Counted from the stretch's first letter, positions 22,761-34,674 are shown. The stretch is 64,000 nt of DNA from Mallotus nudiflorus (GCA_947683625.1 CANTUR010000279.1:1736001-1800000); one strand, 5' to 3'. Translations and numbers: made by a program. The notes: a model not told the origin generated them from the letters alone.

Positions 22761-23499
22761 TCTCTTATCAAGAGTTTAATCAAAAGCAATAAGTATATTT
22801 TTAGTATCATCATATGTTCCTAGATTAAATAATTTAGGTTGCACTAAATTAATGTCAAACATATGTATGAAATGATCATCACAAACAAAATAACCATTAG
22901 GAAAAACATCAAACAAATAAGCAAAGTCAAACCTTATTGCATTAACTTTATAAGAGAAAATGTCATCAGTTTCAAACAAGTTAGAAAGAGAAATGTCAAG
23001 GTTATCATAGAAAACATCCATAATGGAATCAAGAACATAGGATTAAAAGTTTAACTCCTCGTTCTAGTCAATAACATCCTTCAGCTCCATCGTAAGAATG
23101 TCCTTTTTAATTTTAGAGTCAATGCCAATTCCTCCACTATCGGCTCCTCAACAGCAACTTCATTGATCCTAATCATATGTTCAATGAAAATTTCAAACCT
23201 CAAGACTAATTTCTCAATAATCATCAAAAGACTCAGGAGCTCCTCTATAAGGGTAGTTAGCACTTTCCTCCAAGAATGTTTTCCATAGTGTCTTCTTCTT
23301 CAGTTTAGCTTTGACTTTATTCTTCCTAGACTTTCCTTCAGCTTCTAGATACAATACCCCATAATTTTAGATTGCATTTTAGGTTTAACAAACTCAAATG
23401 GGCCCTATTGATTCTTCCTAAATCTCATTCTAGGCATAAATTACATATTCTTCATTATACTCACAATTCTTAAATTCAGCTTATCTTTATAGATTATAC
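22761..23499 (-). pseudogene. Tat/Ogre protease-RT linker, degenerate
   Basis: The short open stretches at 22776-23021 and 23081-23263 on the minus strand contain acidic linker-like sequence (DDIFSYKVNAIRFDFAYLF, EELLSLLMIIEKLVL). They fit the variable region between protease and RT, but no domain can be named. Confidence 0.45.
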
Positions 23500-24070
23500 A
23501 AACCTTAAAACTCAGACTGATTGAAATTTCACTGTAAGTTAACTTTAAAGTAGTGACAACTTCAATTTTTATCATTACAATGACTACTCTTCCCTCATAC
23601 AGAAATTTGATCTTTTGATGAATAGTAAATAGTACTCCCCCTGGAGGATGAAACTATGGTCTCCCTAGAAGAATGGCAAAGGTAATTGGAAAATCTATCA
23701 CATAGAGGTTAACCCAAACTTCAATAAGTCCAGTCTTGACCAAAGGTTTGAAGGTTCCCTCAACTAGCCTTTTTGTATTATTATAGGCTTTAATAACTAC
23801 ATCGAATGGCTTTAAATCAACTATTATCAGCCTAAATTTGGCAAAATCTTTAAAGGTCACACATTGATGGCAGATCTATTGTCCACCATTACGCACTAAG
23901 TTAATTTCCCTTTTACCTTGGCTATTATGAACAAGGCTTTGTTGTGGTCCCTTTCCTCTAATGGTGTATCATTGTATACAAACATAATTGCCCCTAGAGG
24001 GATTTTTATCAGTAAATCTACCATTTGTTATGAAGTGTGCATTGAGGGAATCTTCTTATGATCAAGGGCC
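23500..24070 (-). pseudogene. Tat/Ogre protease, degenerate
   Basis: On the minus strand the region near 23890-23860 encodes VMVDNRSAINV, where Tat-type proteases have aspartate-asparagine-glycine; the glycine is now arginine. It continues with FRLIIVDLKPFDVVIKAYNN, RLVEGTFKPLVKTG, and VIDFPITFAILLGRP at about 23700-23654, the usual end of the domain. Upstream stops and frame changes separate it from gag. Confidence 0.65.
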
Positions 24071-24329
24071 ATAACTAGTGCTTCCTAATGGGATCGAGAG
24101 TTCATAAGCAGCTCCCAAACATTGGCAAGAGTTTTCTTATCTCTTCTAGTTTCAACAGCTTCCTCATTATACTTTTCTTTCTCTAATTCTCCCTTTAAGT
24201 TGACTCTCTCTTCTTCTGGTTTAACATTTTTCACTTTCTCTCTCTTCTCAAGCTTCTCAACTAATTAGGATATCTTCTCTTCATTATTTTTTTATAGATC
24301 AATTACTTTCCCTTCTTCATCATCGAAAC

Positions 24330-25740
24330 TCCAAATGTCTAGAACATTTACATAAAGCTCCACAGACTACTGTTTTAGATTTAGGTCTTTTAGTTGTGGT
24401 TTTGGTGTTATTAGTATGGCATCAACAGAGGAATGAAGGACTTGTTCCTTTGTTAATCTAGTATTAATCATCAAGATGGGTGGATTTGGTGGTGGCACAT
24501 TGCAATAGTTGGGTAAAGGGTTATTTTGGGTGTTTAATTTTCTGGTTTCGAGGTCATTTATCGTACCTGAATCAATTAAATCTTGAACCTCATGTTTCAG
24601 GCGAGTGTAATAGTCAATATCATGTCTGATGTTTTGATGATATTTGCAGTATAATTTTGGGTCAATATTTGGAAAATGTGGTCTTTGAGGCAAGGATCAT
24701 AAAAGTTTATTTTCAATTAGTTTCTCTAAGACTTTGAAGAGGGGTCATCCCAAGTTAGAAAACCTTTGAGGTTGCCTAACAGCATTGATTTGTATATTAC
24801 TGCTTGACCCAATTCCACTATTGGATTTACTCCCTTTTCTATTTGCTAGTCTTCTATTAAAGAATTTTTTCTCTTATACCAAGTTAGATTCTTTTTGCAC
24901 CCCAAATCTATATAGCTCCTCAAAGTTCTGAATTCCCAAATCTTTTAATTTTTTAGAGAGCAAGAGCACACGCCCTTTTATCGCTATCACTAGTTTATCA
25001 TATTATATGGTTGGTGCTTCATCTGTGCCAATTTTGCTCTCCACTCCACCTAATCAAGTAATCAGTGAAAGATTCATTGAATTTTTGCTTTACATTTTGC
25101 AGTTCTCTTAAAGATGCTTCCATTTGAATATTGTGACTATGCTAATTTACAAATGCAGCGAATAATCCCTCTTAGTCAGATTGGATATGGGATTCCAAAG
25201 CATAATACCGTCTGATGGATGCTCCTTCTAGAGACATAGGAAATTGCTTTATAATTTATGCCTTTGTCAAACTGGTCTTCTTCATGTGAGTCACATACTA
25301 GTTCAGATATAGATAGGGATCCTTGGTGCCAATAGGTTTCTTTATGTCAGGGAACTTAAACTTTTAGGATCTTCATCATAACTCAAATCAGAGTAGTTCA
25401 TCAAAGCATCTATCCCCTTCTTTTTCATTATTAACTGCATTTAAATCATAGTTTTAGTCATATTTTTTGCCCAGTTAGACTTTTCCACATTTTCTACAAT
25501 GTCTGTATTCACATTTTATCTAACTATGGGCTCTGCCACTAAAGTTTCCTAATTATCCTCTTTTTCCTGTCTTTCAAAGTCTTCAGCATCTAAATCAAAT
25601 GGTTGTGGCTTAGGTGTTGGCAATTCCTGTCTAAATGGTCCCCTCATTTCAGACATCATCTCTTATATAATTACTTAGGTCTATTCAACCATTTCAATTT
25701 TCAACTATTCTGTGAAGGCCTTAGAATCAAATCTTGCCAT
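24330..25740 (-). pseudogene. Tat/Ogre gag, degenerate
   Basis: A plausible start on the minus strand is the ATG at 25740 (MARFDSKAF). Early sequence includes RGPFRQELPTPKPQPFDLDA and many in-frame TAG codons at positions where related proteins have glutamine. The C-terminal part (24693-24367) reads PNIDPKLYCKYHQN then HDIDYYTRLKHEVQDLIDSG, the Tat-type zinc-binding segment followed by a proline-rich stretch. It is not translatable as one protein. Confidence 0.7.
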
Positions 25741-26603
25741 TATTACTTCTCTAGAGATCCTAACAAGATGACTAGTGTCAGATCGCTTCTAGTTAAAAGA
25801 CTGTCATGAATCTATATCTGCAATCACCATGCATTAAAATATGCATGATGTGTATACATGAGATGCAAATTTAATTAAATAGGAAATAAGCACATACTCT
25901 ATTTGCGATATAAGAATAAGAAACAAGATATAAAGCTCTCAAACAATATATTCACCCTTATTTCTCTTACACACGTGTTCACTGGTGAGTTCCTTATCCT
26001 AGGATTCTTTTTTCTGGATTTTAATTATTAGCAAGGGATAATAAAATCGACAAATGCAAGATAACTCCCAAGATAGTACAAACAAGTAGTAATTTCTTCA
26101 AATAATTTCAAAGTCCATTTAATAGGTCAAGAATGACATCAAAGGCCCACCTTGTCAAGATCCATTTGTAATGGGCTAAAATAGGCATGAGAGGCCCATT
26201 TTGTCAAGGTTTATTATAATGGGCTTAAGCCTTATTCAAAGAATTGATATATGGCATCAAACACATGCATTTGGAAAAAAGTCTAATGGAAATTGCTAAA
26301 TCATTATATGAGTTAAGTCTCAGGTAATAAGCTTCAATTTCCACAACTATATACCTTCATTACGTCTCCCCACTCAAGGGTTTGTGCAATATGGATAGGT
26401 ACATACTATGAGGATAGTAATCAAATACTCCACCACTAGGTTTGAGTGAAACATAGGTAGCAAAGCAAAGAATATTGTTGGTTTATTTAGGACTTGATGT
26501 GCACATTATGTGGAAACGTGTAATGAATGCAATAATTTACAAAGGAAATAAGGAAACAATTAAAGATGATAAATTATGAAACACTTGGAATCAGTTTCTC
26601 TAT
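25741..26603 (-). other. 5' untranslated region of the Tat/Ogre element
   Basis: Non-coding sequence lies between the primer-binding site and the presumed gag start. It contains two related blocks with GGCCCA...TTGTCAAG (near 26145 and 26190). No ORF of interest. Confidence 0.5.
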
Positions 26604-26621
26604 TCCCCAATGGAGTTGCCA
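26604..26621 (-). promoter_or_regulatory. Primer-binding site of the Tat/Ogre element, tRNA-Arg type
   Basis: On the minus strand TGGCAACTCCATTGGGGA follows the LTR end after one base. Tat/Ogre elements typically use a site of the form TGGCGACTC...GGGGA, reported as complementary to a tRNA-Arg 3' end. The tRNA assignment is from knowledge of the family, not computed here. Confidence 0.75.
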
Positions 26622-26622
26622 C

Positions 26623-28511
26623 TGTAAGTGATGAGATTAAGCGCGCACCTAAGTGTTTGGTGACCACAGTATTGTGTGAGCTCAAGGCCCATTAAGAAAT
26701 GTAAAATGGCCTTGTGGCCCAAAATGGAGATAGAATCGCCACTCGAATAAAAGCCAGGACACAATATACAACAACTGGATTCCATGAAGGTTCCCAAAAG
26801 CCGTCATCAGATATCGGGTTCGGAAACTAAATATGGGCTTTTGGAATGCCCACCCAACCTTGCGGTTGGCCTCCTTATGTGTTTCATATTTTATTACCTT
26901 TGATTATTTAAATTATTTCCTTATTTTAATGTGGATTGCAATCATTTCTAATTTTATATTTTAGTCCGAGTTTTCACATTAGTCTCATTTTCATGCTTAT
27001 AGCCTGACATTCAATATAAATATAAATATAAATAATAATAATTTACAACCATACATTCTAAATGAATGGGGAAAGGGATTAAGGATTATAATATTTTGTT
27101 TAAAGAAACATAAAATAAAACAAAAATAAACTAATTAATGATACAAATAAAATCTCTTAAGAACTAATTAATAGACTAACTATTTGATGATTAAAAATCA
27201 CTAAATAATCCTTGTAATAAGCACAAATTAGTCCTTTCTTATAAACAATAATATTATTCATAAAATAACTAACAAGTACGATTTAAAAAGAAATAAAATC
27301 ACAAAATAGTCCATAAATAATATAATAATATTGTACAATAATAATATTAAGCAACATAGTAATCATGTATAAAATTAATATATATAATAAGACAAACATA
27401 AGAATCGTACAAAATATACAAAACAAGTATAAAAAAACTAAAGCAAAATTGTAGGATCCTGATAAAAGCAGCGATGCCTCTTCAAAAAGGTATCACCTCT
27501 TGACCAAGAGGCGATCTCATATCGCCATAACAAGAAGGGCATCGCCTCTTCAACAGACCTTGCAACAAACTATATATCTTAACTTTTAAAAAACTTCAAA
27601 ATCAAAATGAACAAGTAAAGACTGATACAAATACATAAAGATTAACAACCAATACTCAATGTTTCACATATTCATGCTTCTATATGAACTTAAATAAGCA
27701 ATAAAACTCAAGAAAACAGACAAGAGAGTAATAAATCAAAAGCTTTTAATGAAATTAAGGATTTAAAGCTTGAAAATAGGGATTCTCATTAGTTTGGACA
27801 AGTTAATGCTCTTAACTAAGTCCTTAGAGTTTGGTTTGTTGATTTGAATGCTTTAAATACAAAAGAGTTTTGTTCCTTCTTAAGAAAATCAAATCTTTTA
27901 GCTCTAAAATCCTCTCTTCTTTCTTCTTCTTCTTCTTCTTCTTCTTCTTCTCTTCTTTCCTTTCTCTTTTTCTTTTCTCTTTGTTTTGTTTTCTTTTTTT
28001 TCTTTTTCCAAAAACCAACAATTTAGCCTCTTTTTAGACCAAAAAAAAAAAAAAAAACCTATCTCCTTTGCATGCACTCTTCCTTTTAAGTCTCTTCTCT
28101 TTTTGCCTTTTTCAATTCCTAACCCACTCACTCTCCCCCTCTTTTCATCATTCCTTATGCCTTTTTCCTATCTTTTTCCCTTGCTTTTACATCTAAAAAC
28201 GTCATAAATCAGAGGCAAGTGGGCCTCAAATGTTGCCATTAATGGCATTTAATATTGCAAATGGTGGGTGTGAAGAGGCATTGCCTCTTTGATGAGGCAT
28301 CACTTCACCGATGCTCATGGTGAAAAGGCGACACCTCTTCACCCAGGCTAGGTCTAGGCCTTTAGGCCAAAAGGCAATAGGCTTTGGCTTGAATTTTGTG
28401 TTTTGGCTTTTCAAGTCTATTTTAAAGAGGTTTCAGGCTTCACTCGCATTTAAACTTGTATTTTGTCATCATCGGACTTTTGTTATGGGCTGATTAAACT
28501 GAAGGTATTCA
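26623..28511 (-). repeat. 5' LTR of the Tat/Ogre element
   Basis: It matches 3994-5984. On the plus strand it begins TGTAAG next to the primer-binding site and ends GGTATTCA. It includes a CTT microsatellite (about 27917-27952) with a T/C-rich tract, an A run near 28040-28057, and GAGGC/GCCTC motifs at 27470-27560 and 28270-28340. Short ORFs across the microsatellite are artefacts. Confidence 0.85.
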
Positions 28512-29151
28512 CAAATAGCAACCCAAATTTTTGTATTTTTTACATTTTTTTTGTAAGTATTGTTTCTATTTTGTAGTAGGCTAAAAATTTAAATATGTGT
28601 ATGTGTAATCTATCTATATGTCATTGGAAACTTAACATTTAAAAACATTTAATAAATAACTATAAAATTCACCGTAGATATTAAAATTAAAAACTTTTAA
28701 TGTATAATTAATTTCTATTTTCTATTTTTAAATCCAATATTGCAACTCACAAATAATTTTAAAAAAACAAGTTTGTTCTTTCATATTTCATATTTATTTT
28801 ATTATTTTTATTTTAATTTATTTACATTGTGATTAACAATGAATATATATTGGTATTGTACAGTAATGAAAGCAAAAAAAATTTCAAAATAAATATTTTA
28901 ATTTTTTTCACAATTATTTATGTTTAGTTATTTATTTAATCATTTTATATTTATTATTATTATTTAGTAATTACTTCTTAAATTATTTATATTATAAATA
29001 TATTTATTTAATAATAATATAAATCGCATACAACACACGTAAAAAAAAAAAAAAAACTACTACTTTTAAAAAGGCTAGATGTATGGTGTTATGCTTGTGG
29101 CAAAAAACAATAGAAAAAAAAAAAAAAAAGGTCACCTGATAAAATGTAACA
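28512..29151. other. AT-rich intergenic sequence
   Basis: Very AT-rich sequence with A runs near 29041 and 29112. Nothing coding and no clear repeat boundary was seen. Confidence 0.5.
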
Positions 29152-29481
29152 AGGGGGTGAGCATCGTTCTGGTGGGTTAGGTACCTTTTTTTTTTTTTAA
29201 TTCAAAACCGAATTGAACCAAAGTTATATGACAAGTGGGCGGTTAAGTTTTTGGGTATCCAATAAATAATAAAAGAAATAAAAGAATTGCAAAAACAACT
29301 GATTTTGTAGTGGTTTGATGGCCAAGGTGCACTTGATTGGTTTTTTGAAATTTTTGACAGAAATATATATAGATGTTTCGGTTGGGTCAGCTCCAACTAA
29401 AAATTTGTAAATCTTCAAAACTTAAAACTGGATTGACTCAGTTCAGCGTCAGATTTTCAATGCAAGCGAGTTTTGCACACC
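29152..29481. mobile_element. Possible short hAT-like MITE
   Basis: GGGGGTGAGCATCG on the left and the inverse of GTTTTGCACACC on the right form short imperfect terminal repeats of the GGGGTGTGCA type common in plant hAT MITEs. The interior has AATTCAAAACCGAATTGAACC and TCGGTTGGGTCAG, typical of such elements. No target duplication could be confirmed. Confidence 0.35.
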
Positions 29482-29708
29482 AACTGAATGTAACACAATG
29501 ATCATTTGAAGGACACGAAATAATAATAATTATAATAATAATAATAATAAATTATTATTTATTTCTTATATTTTAATCTATTATAATATTTTAAAAAATA
29601 TTTATTAATCCTTCAATTATTCCTAATAATAACCAGGACTTTTTAACTATTAAAATGATGCAATTGGTGACGAATGGTTGTTCAAAAACATAATAAAGAA
29701 GCCTGTAC

Positions 29709-30010
29709 CTACTGGTCAACAAAGTCAGCACAGAGCCCCAAAAACCTATCTAGCATGTGACCTTAGGTGAGGATCTTTATCATACCCAACGTCATCAAAG
29801 TACTGAACAGCAACAAATGGGTTTTCCATTGTGAATAAGAACAGAATCTTTATATGAACTGGGTTCATCTACAGAAGAAATGGCTCTTGTTCCGCAAACC
29901 CTCCTCCTCTCTGCACTCGTACTTCCCTCCCTTCTCTCTGCTAACGCTATTCTAACTATCATCCTAAAAGGGATTGCCCAGAAATACAAAAGTACCACCT
30001 CATCACCCAT
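29709..30010 (-). pseudogene. Truncated tau glutathione S-transferase, exon 1 only
   Basis: A minus-strand ATG at 30010 opens MGDEVVLLYFWAIPFRMIVRIALAE, clearly related to the N-terminus of the intact gene at 30464-31553. Further on SVLIHNGKPIC aligns, and nucleotide similarity runs to the splice donor at 29709/29708. Frame-disrupting indels (302 bases here against 315 in the intact exon) scramble the middle. The serine-proline-phenylalanine motif is replaced by isoleucine-proline-phenylalanine. No second exon was found downstream. A TATA-like ACGTATAGCAGAC upstream resembles the intact gene's promoter, so the duplication included it. Confidence 0.8.
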
Positions 30011-30463
30011 TTGTTCCTCTTTTGCATCACTTGCTAAGGCTAGTGAAAGACACTGAGAGTTCAGTAAACTACGTACGTATAGCAGACTTTCACGTTCCCC
30101 GATTCATCCAAGTTGGGTGAATTCAGTGTGGAAAATTTATTATGTAACTACCTGTGAGTGCACATTACTGCAAATAAATTTATAATACATAGAATAAAAT
30201 AATTTAGATATATTAATTCTATTCATAGGAGTTTATATAATGCATAAGATGTGTCAAATATAGCAAGAAGAAATGATAACAAGCAAATATTCGTCCATAA
30301 TGCCAATACAAACGATTACAGTACCAATACAAAAACACAAATATTATAATAGGCACAAACGCCTAAAACATAAACCAAGGCACAGCTGAGTGCCCGTTAT
30401 TCAAATCACATTGTAGACATAAACAGGAAATCTTGCATGTGGATGCCATTTCTTTCTTTCCTT
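30011..30463. other. Spacer between the tandem GST copies
   Basis: It contains the remnant promoter of the exon-1 pseudogene (to about 30090) and the 3' untranslated sequence of the intact gene. No separate gene is seen. No consensus polyadenylation signal could be fixed. Confidence 0.4.
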
Positions 30464-31553
30464 CTACTCAATCCCAAGCCTCTTTTTCAGTTCCAAAATA
30501 AATTCATAGACCTTATGTTGGTCAGGAAGGGACTTAGCTACAGATTCTTTCTGCAGGCACCTCTTAACCCATGCCATAATGTTGGGGCACTCAGCCTCCA
30601 TGCTGAAGTTGCCACAGGTCTCATAGGCATAAAACCAAGAATAGAATGGTACAAGTGCAACATCCACATACCCAAAGCACTCACCACCAAAGTAAGGCTT
30701 GTCTCCAAGCTCCGCTTCCAACACCTTAAACGCCTCGATGAATTCTTTCTTGCCAGTTTCCTGATCTTGTCCTTTTGTAGTCCATACCTTCCTCCCCAGT
30801 TCATATATCTGCACATTACAAAAGAATTTTTCTTGAGCCGTACAGAATCAATCTCTAATGCTCCATGTTGCGGTGAGCGTGAATTAGCTCAAAGTGAATG
30901 AATATCAGAATCAAATAACACATCTAGGTGGTGTTCATGGCCAGATTGATGACATTTAAGTATATTCTATATCACAGATATAGAAACTGAGGCAATAAAT
31001 TCCTATTTTCATTTTAAAACCATTATGTTACTGCGTGGACAGGACAGAAATAGCAGAAGCAATTTTTCTTCCTCTTTTCTGCTAACCCCTGGTGATTTTA
31101 AGGGCAGATCATCAATAACCTAAAATTAACAAGCTCTTCTTCCTGAAAAATACTCATAACCCCCAGAATCACATCCAACAACACACACAAACACAAAACT
31201 AAAAGTACCAAAAGTAAAAAAAATGAAGCAGTATATACCTTCTTGTCAACAAAATCAGCCCAGAATCTGGCCTGTGACCTTGGATAAGGATCGGAAGGTA
31301 AGAGAGGAGATTTATCATGCCAAACCTCATCAACGTACTGAACAGCAATAAGCGATTCACAAATGGGTTTTCCATTATGGATAAGAACAGGAATCTTTTT
31401 ATGAACTGGGTTCATCTGCAGCAGAAGAGGGCTTTTGTTGCTCAAATCCTCATCTCTGTACTCATACTTCACTCCTTTCTCTGCCAACGCTATCCTAATT
31501 CTCATCCCAAAGGGGCTTGGCCAGAAATCCAAAAGTATCACCTCATCAGCCAT
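30464..31553 (-). CDS. GSTU: Tau-class glutathione S-transferase, two exons
   Basis: Exon 1 is 31553-31239, exon 2 is 30808-30464, and the 430-bp intron has GT at the donor and CAG at the acceptor, joining in phase after the Lys codon. The product is 219 residues, the usual tau GST length. The N-terminal thioredoxin-like domain reads MADEVILLDFWPSPFGMR with catalytic Ser13, then HKKIPVLIHNGKPICES, whose ES pair binds the glutathione gamma-glutamyl group. The all-helical C-terminal domain includes YFGGECFGYVDVALVPFYSW and ends in KKRLGIE. The single intron position is typical of plant tau GSTs. The enzyme is cytosolic, conjugates glutathione to electrophiles such as xenobiotics and peroxidised lipids, and is usually stress-inducible. 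The ATG at 31553 is preferred; the frame opens slightly upstream only through GTG codons. It appears functional. Confidence 0.95.
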
Positions 31554-31647
31554 TTCTTCCACCACTTGCTACCACTAGTGAAATGCAAATTTTTTTTTTC
31601 TTTTGAGCGAAAGTGAAATGCAATTTGAGCTAAGGGAACCGTCTCCG

Positions 31648-31657
31648 TATATATAGC
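31648..31657 (-). promoter_or_regulatory. TATA box of the tau GST gene
   Basis: On the minus strand CTATATATAC lies about 95 bases upstream of the ATG, leaving room for a normal plant 5' untranslated region. The similar sequence upstream of the duplicated exon 1 supports its being part of the ancestral promoter. Confidence 0.65.
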
Positions 31658-31669
31658 AGCATTTGAAGT

Positions 31670-32221
31670 TGAATGATTCCTCTAATCCAATCCAGTCCAA
31701 GATAGATGTGTGCGGAATATTAGGTAATTTGGTCGGTTCTCGCGGTTCCAGGTCATTCCAGGCCCATCACCTTAAATGTTTTTTTCAGAAATTTAATTTT
31801 AATTAACCTATAATCCGCCGTTACTTGACTACCATGATTTTCTGAAAAAAGACAAAATGGTTGTTTTAACCTTATCATGTTTGCCTTCTTGTTTTTTTTT
31901 TTTTTGATAAAAAATTATATTGTATAGTTTATTGACAATGAATTTTTTCTTGGCCAAATATTGACAACGAAATTGATGTTATCTGAGTTTTAAAGTTTAA
32001 ATCCACAACGAGAGATTATATTATTTATTTTTTTAGAATTCAATAAAAATTTTCTCAGTAAATTATAAAAATTCAGTTAATATCTATATACCATTTAAAT
32101 GTGTAACTCATAATTTTTATTTTGTAGTAATTAAAAAAGGTGTGGTATGTGAACTATTGTGCATTTTCAACAAGTGAATTTGTAATTCGGAAATGAATAA
32201 AAATTAAATTATGTCCATAAA
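31670..32221. other. AT-rich upstream region of the GST gene
   Basis: No gene. T runs lie near 31888-31901. A specific stress element could not be called confidently. Confidence 0.4.
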
Positions 32222-32239
32222 ATATAAGACTTGCTACTT

Positions 32240-32921
32240 TTTTTTTTTGTCAACATCAGAAATTAAAATAGATTAAAATGCCTTTGTAGGCAAGAGTTTA
32301 TATAAAAGATTATGGGTTTGACAATAGAATTAAGAACATATGAACACAAAGCCTAGAGAATTACGGACATTTAAGAGATTAAAAGAAATAAAACAACCAT
32401 AACTATACCCATAAAATAAAGAAAGAAAAAGAAATAGCCACTAGAAACACTAGTACTATGACATTACAGAAGTCAATCGGTACAACAACACCGATCATGG
32501 ATAGAAATAGAAAAGTTTAAAATCCAATTGACCAACTGAACAAACTTGTTACTATCCATCGCAAATTGATGCGAGTAACCTAACCCATCTTGAACAAACG
32601 AAAACTCCTTTTACTACCATGTGGTTGCGTCTTCTCTTGATCAATCAAACCCTTGCAAAGAACAAATCATCTAAGGATGATAGAAAAGGCCCAAGAAAGA
32701 CAGATAAAAAGTTATTTCATAAACTAAACTATAGATATTAGATCTAGGTAATATATAGACAAACGAAAGAAAGAACCAATTTTCGTCGGAAATTGGATCC
32801 TAAAAGCAATAATGAAGATGACATTTTACCAAAAATAAAAAAAAAAGTCTCAAGAAGAAGAAAGAGAGAGAATTCTTCCCAAGCTATAACTAGCTTGTGA
32901 TTTTTATCCAAGACTCACCTT
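32240..32921 (-). mobile_element. Non-LTR retrotransposon insertion (5'-truncated LINE or long SINE)
   Basis: A perfect 18-bp direct repeat, ATATAAGACTTGCTACTT, flanks this 682-bp block at 32222-32239 and 32922-32939. The left edge opens with a T run, the inverse of a poly(A) tail, so the element lies on the minus strand. Its 3' end on that strand contains TAAACTCTTGCCTACAAAGG and GTTGACAAAA, resembling plant L1-type LINE 3' ends. No ORF remains. The long perfect duplication and terminal A tail indicate target-primed reverse transcription. Confidence 0.8.
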
Positions 32922-33081
32922 ATATAAGACTTGCTACTTGAATGGCCATTATAGAATTACACATTATTATTATCTTTTTTTTTTTATATAGCTACATCTT
33001 TTTTCTTATATATTTTTAAAATTTTTTACATTCTTTTATGATTATTTTCTTCTTAGGCCAAATACAGGTTTCTGAACTTTG

Positions 33082-33082
<1 letters not shown>

Positions 33083-33128
<46 letters not shown>
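33083..33128. repeat. (TA)n microsatellite
   Basis: Uninterrupted TA dinucleotide repeat of about 46 bases in non-coding DNA. Confidence 0.95.
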
Positions 33129-33129
<1 letters not shown>

Positions 33130-33139
33130 TCCTTTAGTG

Positions 33140-33518
33140 AGAGTTGTGCATTCAATTGGTTTGGTTGGTTTTAGGGCATTCCTTATCAAACTTAATTAAC
33201 TTAACCAAACTAAAAAACTAAAAATTTTAAAATAAAAACTTAATCAATGAACCAAACTAAATTTTTACAAATATTAATTGTTTAATATTTTTTTATTAAA
33301 CTATTATAATATTTAAAAATAAAAAACAGAATAAAAATTTTAGTTTATGTGGTTATTTTTATTAACTGAATTTTTAAGTATAAAATTGAATCCAACCTAA
33401 AACTTTAGTTTGATAAGTTCGACTTATAAAAATCAAAAATAGAGATTAAACAAATTGAACCAAACTGAACTGAATCAATTCCAGTTTCAATTTGTTTTAT
33501 TCAGAAGTCTTGCACACA
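33140..33518. mobile_element. Possible short hAT-like MITE
   Basis: GTTGTGCATTCAATTGGTTTGG on the left and the inverse of CTTGCACACAC on the right form short imperfect termini. The interior is built of GAACCAAAC/GGTTTGGTT motifs like the element at 29152-29481. No target duplication was found, so the call is weak. Confidence 0.3.
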
Positions 33519-33613
33519 CGTACTTCTAGCTAGTATACTTTTATCTTTAAGCATTTGGCTTATGAAATTAATATTTAAACTTATGTGGGACATACAAACA
33601 TTTTTAGTGCATC

Positions 33614-34548
33614 TAGGGCTGAGCATGGTCCAGTCCAATCCGAAAATTTATAAATTTCTAAAATTGATGAAGATCAGGGATTTAAAAATATTAAGATTTG
33701 ATATCTAACCGAGAAAATTTTGATCCGGTTCAATTCGGTGATCGGATATTTCAATCCAATATAGAACAGAGATTTGAAAAATTATACAATATACACTATT
33801 TTCTTAAATCTTAAAACATCCATGAAACTTGAAATTTCATTAAATATACCTGCAATAATTAAATATTTACTTTAATATAATTTCATAACTCATGTCCAAC
33901 AAACAAAGTTCAACATAACTAATAAATCCAAATTTAAATTTAGTTTTACACAACTAAGATCGAACATAAATCCAACTGCAAAAGCAATATAGCCTATAAT
34001 AAATCAATAATAGCCATCAATGAATGCCAAAATAATATGTAAATTGTTGCACAATATATCTTGAATTAAGAGGAACAAATGTAATTAATTATTTAGTCAA
34101 ATGTATTTGATATTATTTAAATAGTATCTGTAAAAGAATATTTGTTAATTCTTTTTCTTTGAAAAAATATTAGTTAACTCTTTTTGTTTATCATTTTTTT
34201 AATAGAAGAATTTTTTTTAATTATAATATTAGCATTATTTATTTAAAAGTAGTTAAATAATATTTATATTATTTATATGTTAAATTTATTTGTATAACTT
34301 ATAAATTATAAATATATAAATAAATAATTTTGGTTATTTTGTTTCAATACAATTTAGTACAATTCAGTTCAATTCGGTTCAATTCTCGGTCTAAATATTT
34401 ATAAGTATCTAGAACTGTACCAAAAATTTTTTATCGGTACAATTCAGTCAGGATAAGTCAAAAAGTCAACTGTTCAATCCAGTTCCAAAGATTTTCGATT
34501 CAATTATTATGTTCAATTTGGATATTTTAATTTCTATGCTCAGCCCTA
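33614..34548. mobile_element. Non-autonomous hAT-like element
   Basis: TAGGGCTGAGCAT at 33614 returns inverted as ATGCTCAGCCCTA ending at 34548. The adjacent octamers AGTGCATC (33606-33613) and AGCGCCTC (34549-34556) agree at six of eight positions, fitting a decayed 8-bp target duplication of the hAT type. The interior repeats GTTCAATTC-like motifs and has no transposase. Confidence 0.6.
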
Positions 34549-34574
34549 AGCGCCTCTACTTCATTCTTTTTTAC

Positions 34575-34591
34575 AATACATATATACATAC

Positions 34592-34623
<32 letters not shown>

Positions 34624-34643
34624 ACATATATATATGTATGTAC

Positions 34644-34674
<31 letters not shown>

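Larger units (their letters stand above)
3994..28511 (-). mobile_element. Tat/Ogre-type Ty3/Gypsy retrotransposon, decayed, with nested insertion
   Basis: Two direct repeats of about 1.9-2.0 kb (3994-5984 and 26623-28511) bound a coding region read on the minus strand: gag, protease, RT, RNase H, integrase. The gag motif CKYHQN...HD...LKHEVQDLIDSG, the integrase C-terminus GKFKLNWEGLYLVKK, and a primer-binding site next to the right LTR of a type reported as tRNA-Arg in this lineage point to the Tat/Ogre lineage. Downstream of pol lie an oppositely oriented plant-mobile-domain gene and tandem repeats, a layout known for this lineage. A Tekay-like element occupies 10843-19431. All coding parts are broken. 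No clean target duplication was found. Confidence 0.85.

Noticed and set aside
27844..28131. Serine-rich and lysine/arginine-rich ORFs on both strands
   Set aside because: They translate a CTT microsatellite and T/C tract within the Tat/Ogre LTR.
30437..30901. 154-codon plus-strand ORF
   Set aside because: It is the antisense shadow of GST exon 2, whose sense strand has clear tau GST motifs.
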